A program made the position numbers and the translations under genes. A DNA stretch of 64,000 bases from the NCBI GenBank assembly GCA_030067835.1, contig CP092441.1:2604001-2668000 (forward strand), written 5' to 3'. Below the pieces are notes generated by a model. The model worked only from the letters and a program-made list of their open reading frames with translations. It was not told where the DNA came from and did no database searches. Positions 41,740-50,412 of this stretch are shown piece after piece; position 1 is the first letter of the stretch; the number at the start of each line of letters is the position of its first letter. This stretch comes from Chakrabartyella piscis (GTDB taxonomy: Bacteria; Bacillota; Clostridia; Lachnospirales; Anaerotignaceae).

Positions 41740-42081
41740 TCAAATCCCTAAAATATCCCAAATATAAAGCGGTGCTGTCAGGGCAAACATCAACCCAAAG
41801 AACAAAATAGCAAGTGGCATAAAGTCAAACTCACCATGTTTTTTGTAATCGAAATAACTTACTGCAAGTTTCACAAACAGCACAATCACCAGAATCATAT
41901 CCACCACAGGGAAGATAACCTGATTGGTCACCTCTTTGATTTCCAGTGCTGCTGCTTTCCAAGTTTCCTCAATAGCGCCAGAAACATCTGCTGCATATAC
42001 TTCATTTGCAAATAAAAAAATCAGTATTACAGCCAAAACAGCAACACCGAAATACAACATCATTCTTTTTTTCTTTGTCAT
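41740..42081 (-). CDS. small pilin-like type IV secretion protein (DUF3852/Maff2-like)
   Basis: A 113-residue protein. The first 30 residues are a signal peptide or first helix (LYFGVAVLAVILIFLFANEV, ending YAADV). Two more hydrophobic helices follow (VVDMILVIVLFVKLAVSYF and MPLAILFFGLMFALTAPLYI). This is the layout of the VirB2-like small membrane protein that normally precedes the VirB6-like gene in Tn1549-type operons. Here two plus-strand cargo genes, a CopG-like gene and the methyltransferase separate them. A terminator lies 20 bases upstream of its start. Confidence 0.72.
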   Translation of the reverse strand: MTKKKRMMLYFGVAVLAVILIFLFANEVYAADVSGAIEETWKAAALEIKEVTNQVIFPVVDMILVIVLFVKLAVSYFDYKKHGEFDFMPLAILFFGLMFALTAPLYIWDILGI

Positions 42082-42101
42082 ATATTCACTACCTTTCTTT
42101 T

Positions 42102-42138
42102 AAAAAACTATGGAACCTCAAAATCTGAAGTCCCATAG
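42102..42138 (-). terminator. intrinsic terminator between the SpaA gene and the pilin-like gene
   Basis: On the minus strand CTATGGGACTTCA pairs with TGAGGTTCCATAG (two G-U pairs, no mismatch), followed by TTTTTT. It begins 35 bases after the SpaA stop and ends 20 bases before the pilin-like start codon, so that gene must be read through it. Confidence 0.88.
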
Positions 42139-42172
42139 CCATTTTTAAGTTATGCTATTCTTGTTTGATTCA

Positions 42173-45100
42173 TCAATACCCTGTTTGGGGCAATGTTACA
42201 TAGGTTGGATTGAGTCCAAATACAGTGGTGTTCCAGCTGGTTGTTCTGGATTCCCATTCATTTCCATAACGTCCACCAACTTCTGCACGATTGATGATTT
42301 GATACCCACTAGGCATAGTTGGCAACACTTGACAAAATACACTAATGTTTTTTGTTTGGGCAAAGCCTGAGCCAACGCTGTCAAACTCAAAACGCACATC
42401 AGTTACATACTCGCCATTTTGCAAACCAAGCACATTGGAATGTAAGCTAAACTCATAATCATTTTCCGTCAGCAAGTTATCGGCAAGCACCATATAATCA
42501 CGATAATTGGTTTTATAGGTGATTGTGTAGTACCCACGTTCATTGAATGTACCGGTTGTGATTTTGAGAATTCTTGTGGCATCTGTTGGGATTCTATCGT
42601 GGATATAGAAATCTTCTATGCTACCAGAAGAACCATTTTCCACACCATAAATTTCATAGTGAATGGTGCTAGATGGCATAATCTGAACTGGTCCTTTTTT
42701 CTGGATACTCAAATCCAAATCTATGCTACTGTTCAACACTTCAAAGCGAATGATATCTCCATTGTGTCTAATCTCTGCCAACAACATTGTATCATTCAGT
42801 GCATAGTATCTCGGTGCAGAAACCTCTTTGATGGTATAGACACCCACTGGCAAAAGTGAGGATGCTGCCACACCATCGCTATCAGATGTGATTTGATCCA
42901 CCAAGTTTCCAGTGATGTTATAAATCTCAAACACTGCACCACTAAGGGATGAGCCTGCTGGCAAGCCTGTCAATTCGTTGTATTCTGAAGATCGTTTGGT
43001 AATTACAATCTGACCTGCTTGTGGTGTGTTTTCCCAAATGATTTCCGTAGTTTTTCCTTCCTTAACCCAGAAAGTTTTCACTTCATCATCACCAATATAT
43101 CCTTCGGCTGCTTCAATTTCTCTTAGTTTATACTTGCCATCTTCCAAGGTTTTGTCCAGCCATACATACCCATTGTTATCACTTTCGTATTCACCGATTG
43201 GATCATTGTCTGCATCGTACAAAAGGAACTTTACTCCGCCAATACCCTCTTTGGTTACGCTATCAATCTTACGAATGAACAAGGAGGACATTGGTGTATT
43301 TTCCACTTCCACTGTTGTTCGTTGTCCGTCTATCATAGTGAATTCGATTGCAGTATCTTCGATTTTGTAGCCATCTGCTGCTTCTGTTTCTTTCAAGATA
43401 TAATCACCAGATGCCAAGCCTTCTACTGTAATCAAGCCATATTTATCTGTTGTATAGTAGCCAATTTCTTCCCCATTCAGTTTGGTAATCAAAAACTCTA
43501 CGCCCTTAATGGGTTCTCCTGTTTGGCTATCAATCTTTTCAATGACAAGGTCAGAATAAGGTTCATTCAACACTTCCAAAACCGTTTCTTGTGTGCTTTT
43601 CACCTCGACTATCTTTGGTTCATTATCCAGATGATAGCCTGTCGGTGCTTTCTGCTCTGTCACCTCATAAAATCCATCTTCCAAATCTTCCACGAAAAAT
43701 GTGCCATTGTAATCTGTTTTGTAATCACCTACATATTCCCCATTCAGCTTGCGTACCTCAAACTCTGCATCTGCAAGTGGTTCTCTGGTTTCGCTATCCA
43801 GTTTGATGATTTTCAAGCCACTGAGTGGTTGATTGGAAAAGGTCAATTCATAGGTTTTGCCATCTGTACCAATGTCAATGGTCTTAGCTGTTGAGTTGAT
43901 GACATACCCTGATGGTGCTTGGATTTCTGTCACCACATAGCTATCTGGCTTCAAATTTGGAATCAGGATTTCACCATTTTGATCTGTGGTATATTCCCCA
44001 TTGCTACTGCCCACAAGTGTGCCATCACCTGTTGTCACCTTGAACACTGCACCAGCCAAAGGTGTACCATCGTTTTCATCCACCTTATTGATGAGAAGTG
44101 AACCATATGGATAGTTGGTAAAAGTCATTTCTACGATACTCGTTCCGTCTGCCTTTAACCATGCTTGTTGTTGGCTATTTTCTGATAGCAAGTAGTTGGT
44201 TGGTGGATCAACTTCTTCCACGATATATGCACCTGCGGTCAAGCCTGTTACCACAACAATCCCTGAATTATCTGTGGTATATCGACCAATGATTGTACCT
44301 GAGTTGCCAGAAATATCTTCCGAAACTTGACGCAATTCAAAGACTGCACCAGCCAACATCTCAGAAGTATTTGCATCCACTTTTTTGATGACAATGCTGT
44401 TCAAAGGATAGTTTGTCACACCACCTGTATAGTCATTATCACTTGTGGTTGTATCTTGACTATCATCACTTCCAGTTTCGTCTAGGGTTAGATAGGCATT
44501 TTCGCCCTCTGACAGATAGATGCGAGTTGTGGGATTGGATGGCAAACTAAATCCTTGGGCTGGTATGGTTTCTGTCACAATATACCAACCAGTTGACACA
44601 TTTTCAATGACGATTTTGCCACTGGCATCTGTTTTATAAGTGCCTAGATTTTCAATGCCACCATCTGGATTTTCATATTGAATTTCAAAGACAGTGCCTG
44701 CAATGGGTTCATTGGTCAATCCATTGATTTTTGTAATAATCAGTGTGGGATTCTTTGTATTCTCAAACACCAAAGTTTTTGTTTTGCCCCATTCCAGAGC
44801 AATGTCTTTATGCTGGGTATCCAAAATATACCCTGTTGGAGCAGAGATTTCTTCCACAGTATACACAGCTTCGTCCAAATCCCTAATGACGATTGTACCT
44901 GTGCTATCGGTGATGTATTCGCCGACGGTCATATCCTCTGTTTTGGTGACTTTGAATGTTGCACCAGCCAAAGGTTCATTTGTCACAGCATCAATTTTCA
45001 TAATCTGCAAGGATGGTCGCAAACGATTGGTGAACATCACTTCCACCAACTGATTGGGTTCCAAATACACATCTTTGCTCTCTGTTTCCAGCAAATATCC

Positions 45101-46801
45101 ACTTGGTGCTGTTGTTTCTGTGATGGTATACCAACCTTCCTCCAAACCTTCCAAACGAATTTCACCAGCTTTATCCGTTGTCATTTCGTAAATAATGGTT
45201 TCGCCTTTTTTCGCAATGCTAAACACTGCATTGGCAAGGGGCATTCCTGTATCTTCGTCCACTTTACGTACCAAAAGACCTGGTTCTGCTTGATTTTGCA
45301 TGGTAAGTGTTGCAGTTTCCCCAGCTACCAACTTGATAATTTGTGGTGTATCATCCAACAAATATCCATCTGGCGCAACCAATTCTGTCACTGTATAAGT
45401 TCCAGATTTCATGTTGGAAAGATAGGCAACACCGCTGTTGTCTGTTTGCACATCAAAAGAATTGCTGCCATCGTCCAAAGCCACACGGAATATTGCACCA
45501 TCCAACTTCTCCCCAGTATCTGCATCCACTTTTGTGATTTCCAACCTGCTTTCTGGTTCGTTGGCAAAAGTGACCGTGGTATCCCTATCTTCTTCCAAGA
45601 CCACATCTTGATGAGGGTTTTCATCCAAAACGTAACCATCTGGTGCTACAATTTCTTCAATGTAATATGCACCTGTAGGCAAGTCTTGGATATTGATGCT
45701 ACCACTATCATCTGTCACATATGTGCCAATGACTCCACCTGTGGCATTGGTTACACGAATGACTGCACCAGAAAGTCCATCATTTGTTCCAGCATCCACC
45801 TTTAAGATGTTCAATCCTGTTGTTGTAGGCTCGTCTGGATCGGTTGTTTCTGTTGTTGGAGGTGCGCCTTCGTCAGCAGAATAGGTGATATCTACCCAAG
45901 AATCCCCATTGTAGGTTGGCATTGGTGCAACGTAATAATCTTGTGTATCATCATGTGAGTTGCCATACATAACCGACTTATTCTCCAATGTTGCTTTCAC
46001 CAAAACTCGGAAAGTGCCTTCTTCTGTGATGCTATCCTTTGGGATTTGAATGGAAAAAGAATTCTCTGTACCATCAAACTCCATTGCTTCTTCCCCTGAC
46101 TCCGAAAGCACCACTGTCCCATCTGGCACATCGCCACTGAGTACAATGTAGTAGCTTTCCAGTTCCACATTTGAAGTCAATTCATAAGTTTGTGTGTAGT
46201 AATCACCTTCTTCTTGCAAAGTTGGTGATGTGGGTGTGGTTGCCAACCAAGTGTTGTAAACGTACTCATCGGCACGTCCAATGGCAACAAGATTTTTCAT
46301 AGCTTGCTCCACCGCTGTGTTTTGGCTCCCATTGGCTGCCCAATCATCCAAGTCGCTGTAGTTGTCATGTACCACTGCCCATACCGCCATTTTGGTTGCA
46401 TAATAGGCTTCATAGTCTGTGCTGACACCCAACTCCGCTGGCGATTTGTATGGATAGCCATTTGTGATGACACCCCAAACCTCTGGGTTTTGATCCAACT
46501 GATCCACATCCACATCGTAGGTATGGCTTGCCATTTCTTCCACCCCGGGTTTGTCTGGGTTGGCACAATAGGCTGGCAATTCTTCGCCATCCTCTGTTTC
46601 ATAGACAATCATTGCTGTTGCGAAGTTATCTGCATCAATGACGCCTTTCCATGTCATAAGCTGTGCGCCTTTTTCTGCTTTCATATAGAGATTCACTTTG
46701 TTCAGTGCTGTATCCAATGATGTGCCTGCAAAAGCAGTCAATGCCGATGAAAGCATTAAAATCATTGACAACAACACGCAAATCCATTTTCGATTTCTCA
46801 T
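42173..46801 (-). CDS. giant SpaA/Cna-B repeat surface adhesin or pilin
   Basis: A 1542-residue secreted protein. Signal peptide (1-26, ALTAFAGT). A TQXA-type head domain (about 30-175) has YCANPDKPG with Cys79, but the Gln expected in the TQxAxW motif is Lys137 (ATKMAVWAV). From about 317 to 1310 there are eleven Cna-B domains, each starting like LEITKVDADTGEKLDGAIF and ending in an E-rich ApxGY strand able to form Lys-Asn isopeptide bonds. A final beta domain (1320-1535) ends in LPQTGY directly at the stop, with no hydrophobic anchor or charged tail. It is likely an element-encoded adhesin aiding mating contact. The sortase is encoded 1.1 kb upstream. Confidence 0.88.
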   Translation of the reverse strand: MRNRKWICVLLSMILMLSSALTAFAGTSLDTALNKVNLYMKAEKGAQLMTWKGVIDADNFATAMIVYETEDGEELPAYCANPDKPGVEEMASHTYDVDVDQLDQNPEVWGVITNGYPYKSPAELGVSTDYEAYYATKMAVWAVVHDNYSDLDDWAANGSQNTAVEQAMKNLVAIGRADEYVYNTWLATTPTSPTLQEEGDYYTQTYELTSNVELESYYIVLSGDVPDGTVVLSESGEEAMEFDGTENSFSIQIPKDSITEEGTFRVLVKATLENKSVMYGNSHDDTQDYYVAPMPTYNGDSWVDITYSADEGAPPTTETTDPDEPTTTGLNILKVDAGTNDGLSGAVIRVTNATGGVIGTYVTDDSGSINIQDLPTGAYYIEEIVAPDGYVLDENPHQDVVLEEDRDTTVTFANEPESRLEITKVDADTGEKLDGAIFRVALDDGSNSFDVQTDNSGVAYLSNMKSGTYTVTELVAPDGYLLDDTPQIIKLVAGETATLTMQNQAEPGLLVRKVDEDTGMPLANAVFSIAKKGETIIYEMTTDKAGEIRLEGLEEGWYTITETTAPSGYLLETESKDVYLEPNQLVEVMFTNRLRPSLQIMKIDAVTNEPLAGATFKVTKTEDMTVGEYITDSTGTIVIRDLDEAVYTVEEISAPTGYILDTQHKDIALEWGKTKTLVFENTKNPTLIITKINGLTNEPIAGTVFEIQYENPDGGIENLGTYKTDASGKIVIENVSTGWYIVTETIPAQGFSLPSNPTTRIYLSEGENAYLTLDETGSDDSQDTTTSDNDYTGGVTNYPLNSIVIKKVDANTSEMLAGAVFELRQVSEDISGNSGTIIGRYTTDNSGIVVVTGLTAGAYIVEEVDPPTNYLLSENSQQQAWLKADGTSIVEMTFTNYPYGSLLINKVDENDGTPLAGAVFKVTTGDGTLVGSSNGEYTTDQNGEILIPNLKPDSYVVTEIQAPSGYVINSTAKTIDIGTDGKTYELTFSNQPLSGLKIIKLDSETREPLADAEFEVRKLNGEYVGDYKTDYNGTFFVEDLEDGFYEVTEQKAPTGYHLDNEPKIVEVKSTQETVLEVLNEPYSDLVIEKIDSQTGEPIKGVEFLITKLNGEEIGYYTTDKYGLITVEGLASGDYILKETEAADGYKIEDTAIEFTMIDGQRTTVEVENTPMSSLFIRKIDSVTKEGIGGVKFLLYDADNDPIGEYESDNNGYVWLDKTLEDGKYKLREIEAAEGYIGDDEVKTFWVKEGKTTEIIWENTPQAGQIVITKRSSEYNELTGLPAGSSLSGAVFEIYNITGNLVDQITSDSDGVAASSLLPVGVYTIKEVSAPRYYALNDTMLLAEIRHNGDIIRFEVLNSSIDLDLSIQKKGPVQIMPSSTIHYEIYGVENGSSGSIEDFYIHDRIPTDATRILKITTGTFNERGYYTITYKTNYRDYMVLADNLLTENDYEFSLHSNVLGLQNGEYVTDVRFEFDSVGSGFAQTKNISVFCQVLPTMPSGYQIINRAEVGGRYGNEWESRTTSWNTTVFGLNPTYVTLPQTGY

Positions 46802-47042
46802 TTTATCATCCTTTCCAAAGAAAAAAGACCTCGATATACAAGGTCTTAAACCATTAGCAATAACTATAAATTGCTAAAAATAAAGTTTACGTCCACGCTT
46901 TTCAAAGGGTGGTGGTTGTTAAGGCAACGCCTTAAGGTCTTAAAATTCCTTCAAAGAGTGTTTTTGAAGGGTTTGGGGAACTTTTCACGAATAGAAAAAA
47001 GTTCTCCAAGGTCTTATCACTTATTCTATTGATTGATACCCT
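46802..47042 (-). promoter_or_regulatory. structured leader of the SpaA gene: five hairpins ending in a terminator
   Basis: In transcription order the 241-bp gap holds GAACTTTT/AAAAGTTC (46978-47004), CCTTCAAA/TTTGAAGG (46948-46970), TTAAGGC/GCCTTAA (46919-46935), TTAGCAA/TTGCTAA (46854-46877) and the terminator stem. The exact octamer AAGGTCTT (plus strand) occurs three times (46840, 46934, 47008); each could pair with the same AAGACCT arm, giving alternative folds. This resembles an attenuator; no known riboswitch class is recognised. Confidence 0.5.
46821..46847 (-). terminator. intrinsic terminator directly before the SpaA ribosome site
   Basis: On the minus strand AAGACCT, nine-base loop, AGGTCTT, then a run of T (46821-46826). 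The ribosome site GGAAAGGATG follows only four bases later and the SpaA ATG is at 46801, so any SpaA transcript must start upstream and pass this terminator. Confidence 0.82.
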
Positions 47043-47831
47043 TTACTGATTGAAATTGACGGAAACATAACCTGATAATCTCAAGTTGGTATCTTTTGTA
47101 AATTCCTCGAAACTCTCCTTTCGTACCACTCCATCTACATTTGGTGTGAATACATCCAGTTCTGTATCGCACTTTCCATTTGCATCCGTATAATAAATAT
47201 ACGTTGGATTGCCAGCATCATCCCTTTCGATATATTCGATGAATACCACATGACCTGGGTGTGTGTCATTCGGATTGATTGGGATGTATACCGCCACCGA
47301 ATTTTCCTGTGGTTGATTGATGTTATATTCCACAAGAAATTCGTCCATTTCTTCAGCCTTTGCAATCCACCCTTTGGCTGCACCACTGATATGCACCTGT
47401 TTGTTGGTCACTTCTCGCAACCTACCATTGGCATACCAAGCACATTGCCCAAGGGAATAAGTGGCATAAGGTTCTGTGTAACTAGATGCGTAATTGAGTG
47501 GTAGGTTCTCACCTTCTTTCATAATGTTTCCAAGTACAGTACCTACTTCTGGTGGCTCGGTTAATACTAAAGTTGAATAGGTTAGTTCTGATTGGATTGA
47601 TACTGTTTGTGTTATTTGTTCTTCTGTTGTTTCTACTTTCATTGTTTCAACTTCTTCTAACTTTTGCTCGTGAATGATTGTTCCATTCTCATTGATGAGC
47701 AATACCTCTCCAATCCGTTCTCCCAAGTGGTTGTATAACCCATAACCACCAACGATGTTTCGTTCTGCTGCCAAGGTTTGTGTTCCCAACATCAATATCA
47801 TGGCAAGTGTAAGTGCAAGTTGTTTTTTCAT
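47043..47831 (-). CDS. secreted CHAP-domain peptidoglycan hydrolase
   Basis: A 262-residue exported protein: signal peptide (ALTLAMILMLGTQTLAAERN), a linker of about 90 residues rich in Glu/Thr, then a CHAP domain. The catalytic Cys lies in TYSLGQCAWYANGRLRE and the His in THPGHVVFIEYIE, with a late YYTDANG strand. The start at 47831 follows AGGAGCTGATCAT. It probably loosens the wall for surface-protein display or mating-channel passage. It stands between the sortase and SpaA genes, 63 bases after the sortase. Confidence 0.85.
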   Translation of the reverse strand: MKKQLALTLAMILMLGTQTLAAERNIVGGYGLYNHLGERIGEVLLINENGTIIHEQKLEEVETMKVETTEEQITQTVSIQSELTYSTLVLTEPPEVGTVLGNIMKEGENLPLNYASSYTEPYATYSLGQCAWYANGRLREVTNKQVHISGAAKGWIAKAEEMDEFLVEYNINQPQENSVAVYIPINPNDTHPGHVVFIEYIERDDAGNPTYIYYTDANGKCDTELDVFTPNVDGVVRKESFEEFTKDTNLRLSGYVSVNFNQ

Positions 47832-47893
47832 ATGATCAGCTCCTTTTGACTTACACATTACCATGAGTTGGTTGCAATAGCTATGGGGAAAAC

Positions 47894-48706
47894 TCAATCA
47901 ATTTCTACCCCTTGTACCACCAATCTTTTGTCACTTTGATCCGCAACGCAAGTAATCAGGGTGATACGATTGTCAATAGTGTATTGCAATTTTGTCCAAT
48001 CCGTATCGGAGATGATACCAATAAAATCCACCTCATACTCTCTTGTGCCAAGGGTTGTTTTGTATTCGATGATGTCACCCAGTTCCAAGTCCTCCAAATC
48101 ACCGAAGTAATCGTTTGTACCTCGATTATGCCCAAGCAAACCGATATTCCCATCCCAAGCAGATGTGGATGCAACGTGTCCAATGCCCTTTGCCATTGCT
48201 TCGTAGGTATCGCCATCATAGGCTGTCACCTTCAAGTCGATTGCATCAATGATGAGTGTTCCAATACTGCCATCTTCATTTCTCACATCTGCAATGCCTG
48301 TGGTTTGGTAGATATTGTAGGTTTCATATTCTTCTGCAATGTATTGGTATTCGCTGGTCGACTGCCCTGTGATTGTTCCACTGGAACTTGCCACATAGGT
48401 ACCACTGACAGGTGAATTTTTCGGTGCATAAGTGGTGTAATTCTCTGTTTCCTCACTTGGCACAATGATGTTTGTACCATACTCCGATGTGTAGGTTGTT
48501 TGTGGTGTCATATCGTAAATATCATATAGATAGTCTGCCACTTCACCACCAAAGTTGAGAAAAGACGTGCCACCGATGACAAATTCTTCTGGATTTTCTG
48601 TTGTATAGGTGTATTCCAAAGATTCCCCAAAGGCATAAGCAGAAATGGGCAACATCATACAACAAAGCAGTAACAACAAAAGCCTTTTCATTCTTTTATT
48701 CCACAT
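47894..48706 (-). CDS. sortase family transpeptidase
   Basis: A 270-residue membrane-anchored sortase. An N-terminal hydrophobic helix (MKRLLLLLLCCMMLPISAYA) is followed by a spacer and the sortase beta-barrel. The catalytic residues are seen as His in IGLLGHNRGTND, Cys in RITLITCVADQSD and Arg in DKRLVVQG. The spacing of TLITC and the Arg is compatible with class B or D; the class is not decided. GGAGG is eight bases before the ATG at 48706. It overlaps the upstream gene by 11 bases. Its likely substrate is the LPQTG-ending SpaA protein. Confidence 0.85.
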   Translation of the reverse strand: MWNKRMKRLLLLLLCCMMLPISAYAFGESLEYTYTTENPEEFVIGGTSFLNFGGEVADYLYDIYDMTPQTTYTSEYGTNIIVPSEETENYTTYAPKNSPVSGTYVASSSGTITGQSTSEYQYIAEEYETYNIYQTTGIADVRNEDGSIGTLIIDAIDLKVTAYDGDTYEAMAKGIGHVASTSAWDGNIGLLGHNRGTNDYFGDLEDLELGDIIEYKTTLGTREYEVDFIGIISDTDWTKLQYTIDNRITLITCVADQSDKRLVVQGVEID

Positions 48707-49793
48707 CCAAAACACCTCCCATGTCCAGCTCGAATTCATACTCTTGGTTGCGTTTTTTGACCATATGTTTGACGGTCATATCTTTTAAGGTGATGGAAAT
48801 ATTTCTACCATACAACTCTTTTGCAACTTTCTTATCCAAAATAAAACGGAATGTATGGGATTGGATCATGTCCTCGAATTCGTTCAAATCCACTAAAGGA
48901 TTTTTTACGTCAATGGATTGTTTTCCAAGGCAGAAATACTCTCCATCAATCAAGTTGTAAATATCCACACCTTTCTTGGATTTCAAATATAAAAACCCTA
49001 ACAATCCAAGTCCACCAAGAATCAACAAACCACCCACACAGGAAATGGCAATTAAATATGAGGGCAATCCATCATCCATTTTTGTACCCACATAGGTGAT
49101 GATATAAGTCACTGTATCCACTTGATTCTTGGATACTTCCCCCTCGTATATCGCTTTGGAAGTGTAACCTGTTGGCACTTGTTTGGAGAATGTTTTGGAA
49201 TAGGTTCCCACTGCTTTGTACTCCGTTGGCACAAGGCTATCGCCACTCAAACTGGTTGCCATAACATCAAACTGAATGTCTGTCAGTGGCAATGTTGTGC
49301 CATTTTTCAAACTGGTTTGCGGTACATAGGATGGATCGGGGTACATAAGCCCCGGGATTTCTTTTGTGTCCGTAATGGTGTAATAGCTGGTTTCGTAGCC
49401 GATTGCTTCGGTTGTGATGCTGTTGGCATTGAGTGTCAACTCGCCTGTAAATCCGTCTGCATCATATGGCTTTGTTTGTGGGAACAATCGGATGATGTCC
49501 TCCAACTGATCCGACTGGGTTTCCACAACTTCTGATTCCGTAACCGCCTTTATTGTTGTGCCTTCGTTTTCCACTTTTTCCACAGTTTCATAGGAAAATA
49601 AAAAACCACCATCGGTGAAATCAGATTCAATCAAAGATTCTGACTCAATGTCCGTGGTGGCTTCAAATGTTTTTGTGATGTATTCTGTGCCATCAATGTT
49701 TTGACGCTCCACATCTTTGGGTACTGATGCACTAGCAAACACTGTAGTTGCACATAATACACTCATCATAAATATACTTGCGATACGCTTCAT
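48696..49793 (-). CDS. secreted single-pass membrane protein of the SpaA-sortase cluster
   Basis: A 365-residue protein. It has a signal peptide (IASIFMMSVLCATTVFASAS), an extracellular part of about 220 residues rich in Thr/Glu, and one membrane helix (LIAISCVGGLLILGGLGLLG followed by FLYLKSKK). The cytoplasmic tail is about 100 residues with TFRFILDKKVAKELYGRNIS. I do not recognise a named family, but genes of this plan neighbour the sortase and SpaA genes of Tn1549-like elements. Start at 49793 chosen by AGGAG eight bases before. It could couple surface contact to an internal partner (inference). Confidence 0.6.
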   Translation of the reverse strand: MKRIASIFMMSVLCATTVFASASVPKDVERQNIDGTEYITKTFEATTDIESESLIESDFTDGGFLFSYETVEKVENEGTTIKAVTESEVVETQSDQLEDIIRLFPQTKPYDADGFTGELTLNANSITTEAIGYETSYYTITDTKEIPGLMYPDPSYVPQTSLKNGTTLPLTDIQFDVMATSLSGDSLVPTEYKAVGTYSKTFSKQVPTGYTSKAIYEGEVSKNQVDTVTYIITYVGTKMDDGLPSYLIAISCVGGLLILGGLGLLGFLYLKSKKGVDIYNLIDGEYFCLGKQSIDVKNPLVDLNEFEDMIQSHTFRFILDKKVAKELYGRNISITLKDMTVKHMVKKRNQEYEFELDMGGVLDVE

Positions 49794-49805
49794 ATGGTTC
49801 ACTCC

Positions 49806-49922
49806 TCATTTCTTTTGTCCTTTGCTACGCCTTCTTGGGGAACAACGCTTGTGGAATTGCACCTTTGCTTGTGTTTGCACTGGCTTTGCTGAAAACTTGC
49901 CTTTGAATTTTCTTTTGCTCAT
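49806..49922 (-). CDS. 38-residue highly basic peptide
   Basis: A short frame with an excellent ribosome site (AAAAGGAGGTTTCCA before the ATG). The product starts MSKRKFKGKFSAKPVQTQ and ends CSPRRRSKGQKK, with about 15 Lys/Arg among 38 residues. Its stop lies 12 bases before the next gene start and 30 bases follow the preceding gene stop, so it fits the operon spacing. The charge suggests nucleic-acid binding. I do not recognise the family. Confidence 0.55.
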   Translation of the reverse strand: MSKRKFKGKFSAKPVQTQAKVQFHKRCSPRRRSKGQKK

Positions 49923-49952
49923 TGGAAACCTCCTTTTTATCATGGCAATATC

Positions 49953-50351
49953 TCATTCTTCATAAATCACTTCATCTTTCATCAAGCTTTCATTCAATTC
50001 CCCAAGGCAAATGCCAAAGTCCGCCAATCGTTGTTGCATATTTTCTGAAACATCACCCAAGTCATGTGTATGCTCCGCTGGCTCCAATACGATTTGTTTT
50101 GTTTCACTCATCACAGCAAAGAAGAATTTCGTATCAGCAGAATATCCTGCTTCTAGCTTTGCCCAATCAGGTACATGGACCGTATCATCAGCAAATGTTT
50201 CGCAAAATTGACAGCCTGTGCAATCCGTTGTGCAACTGAATTTTTCTTCCAACACCTCATATGCTTTTCCAATGGATTCTTCCATTTCTTCGATAAATGT
50301 AATCAAGTCTAGTGCTGTGTATCTTTGTTTTTCTCTTGTATTTTCTCCCAT
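49953..50351 (-). CDS. conserved Cys-cluster protein, paralogue 1
   Basis: A 132-residue protein. Residues 1-38 are helical; then CTTDCTGCQFC gives four cysteines suited to metal binding. A conserved block VHVPDWAKLEAGYSADTK follows, and the end is RLADFGICLGELNESLMKDE. The protein at 51158-51625 has the same order of motifs. The HVPDWAK block hints at an AbrB-like swapped-hairpin strand, but this is not certain. Function unknown; the pair brackets the DUF3849 gene. Confidence 0.6.
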   Translation of the reverse strand: MGENTREKQRYTALDLITFIEEMEESIGKAYEVLEEKFSCTTDCTGCQFCETFADDTVHVPDWAKLEAGYSADTKFFFAVMSETKQIVLEPAEHTHDLGDVSENMQQRLADFGICLGELNESLMKDEVIYEE

Positions 50352-50412
50352 ATAAATTCTCCCTTTCTATCATTGTTTGTTGTTTCTTTCTTGGTTCACC
50401 CTTGCTTCGTTC

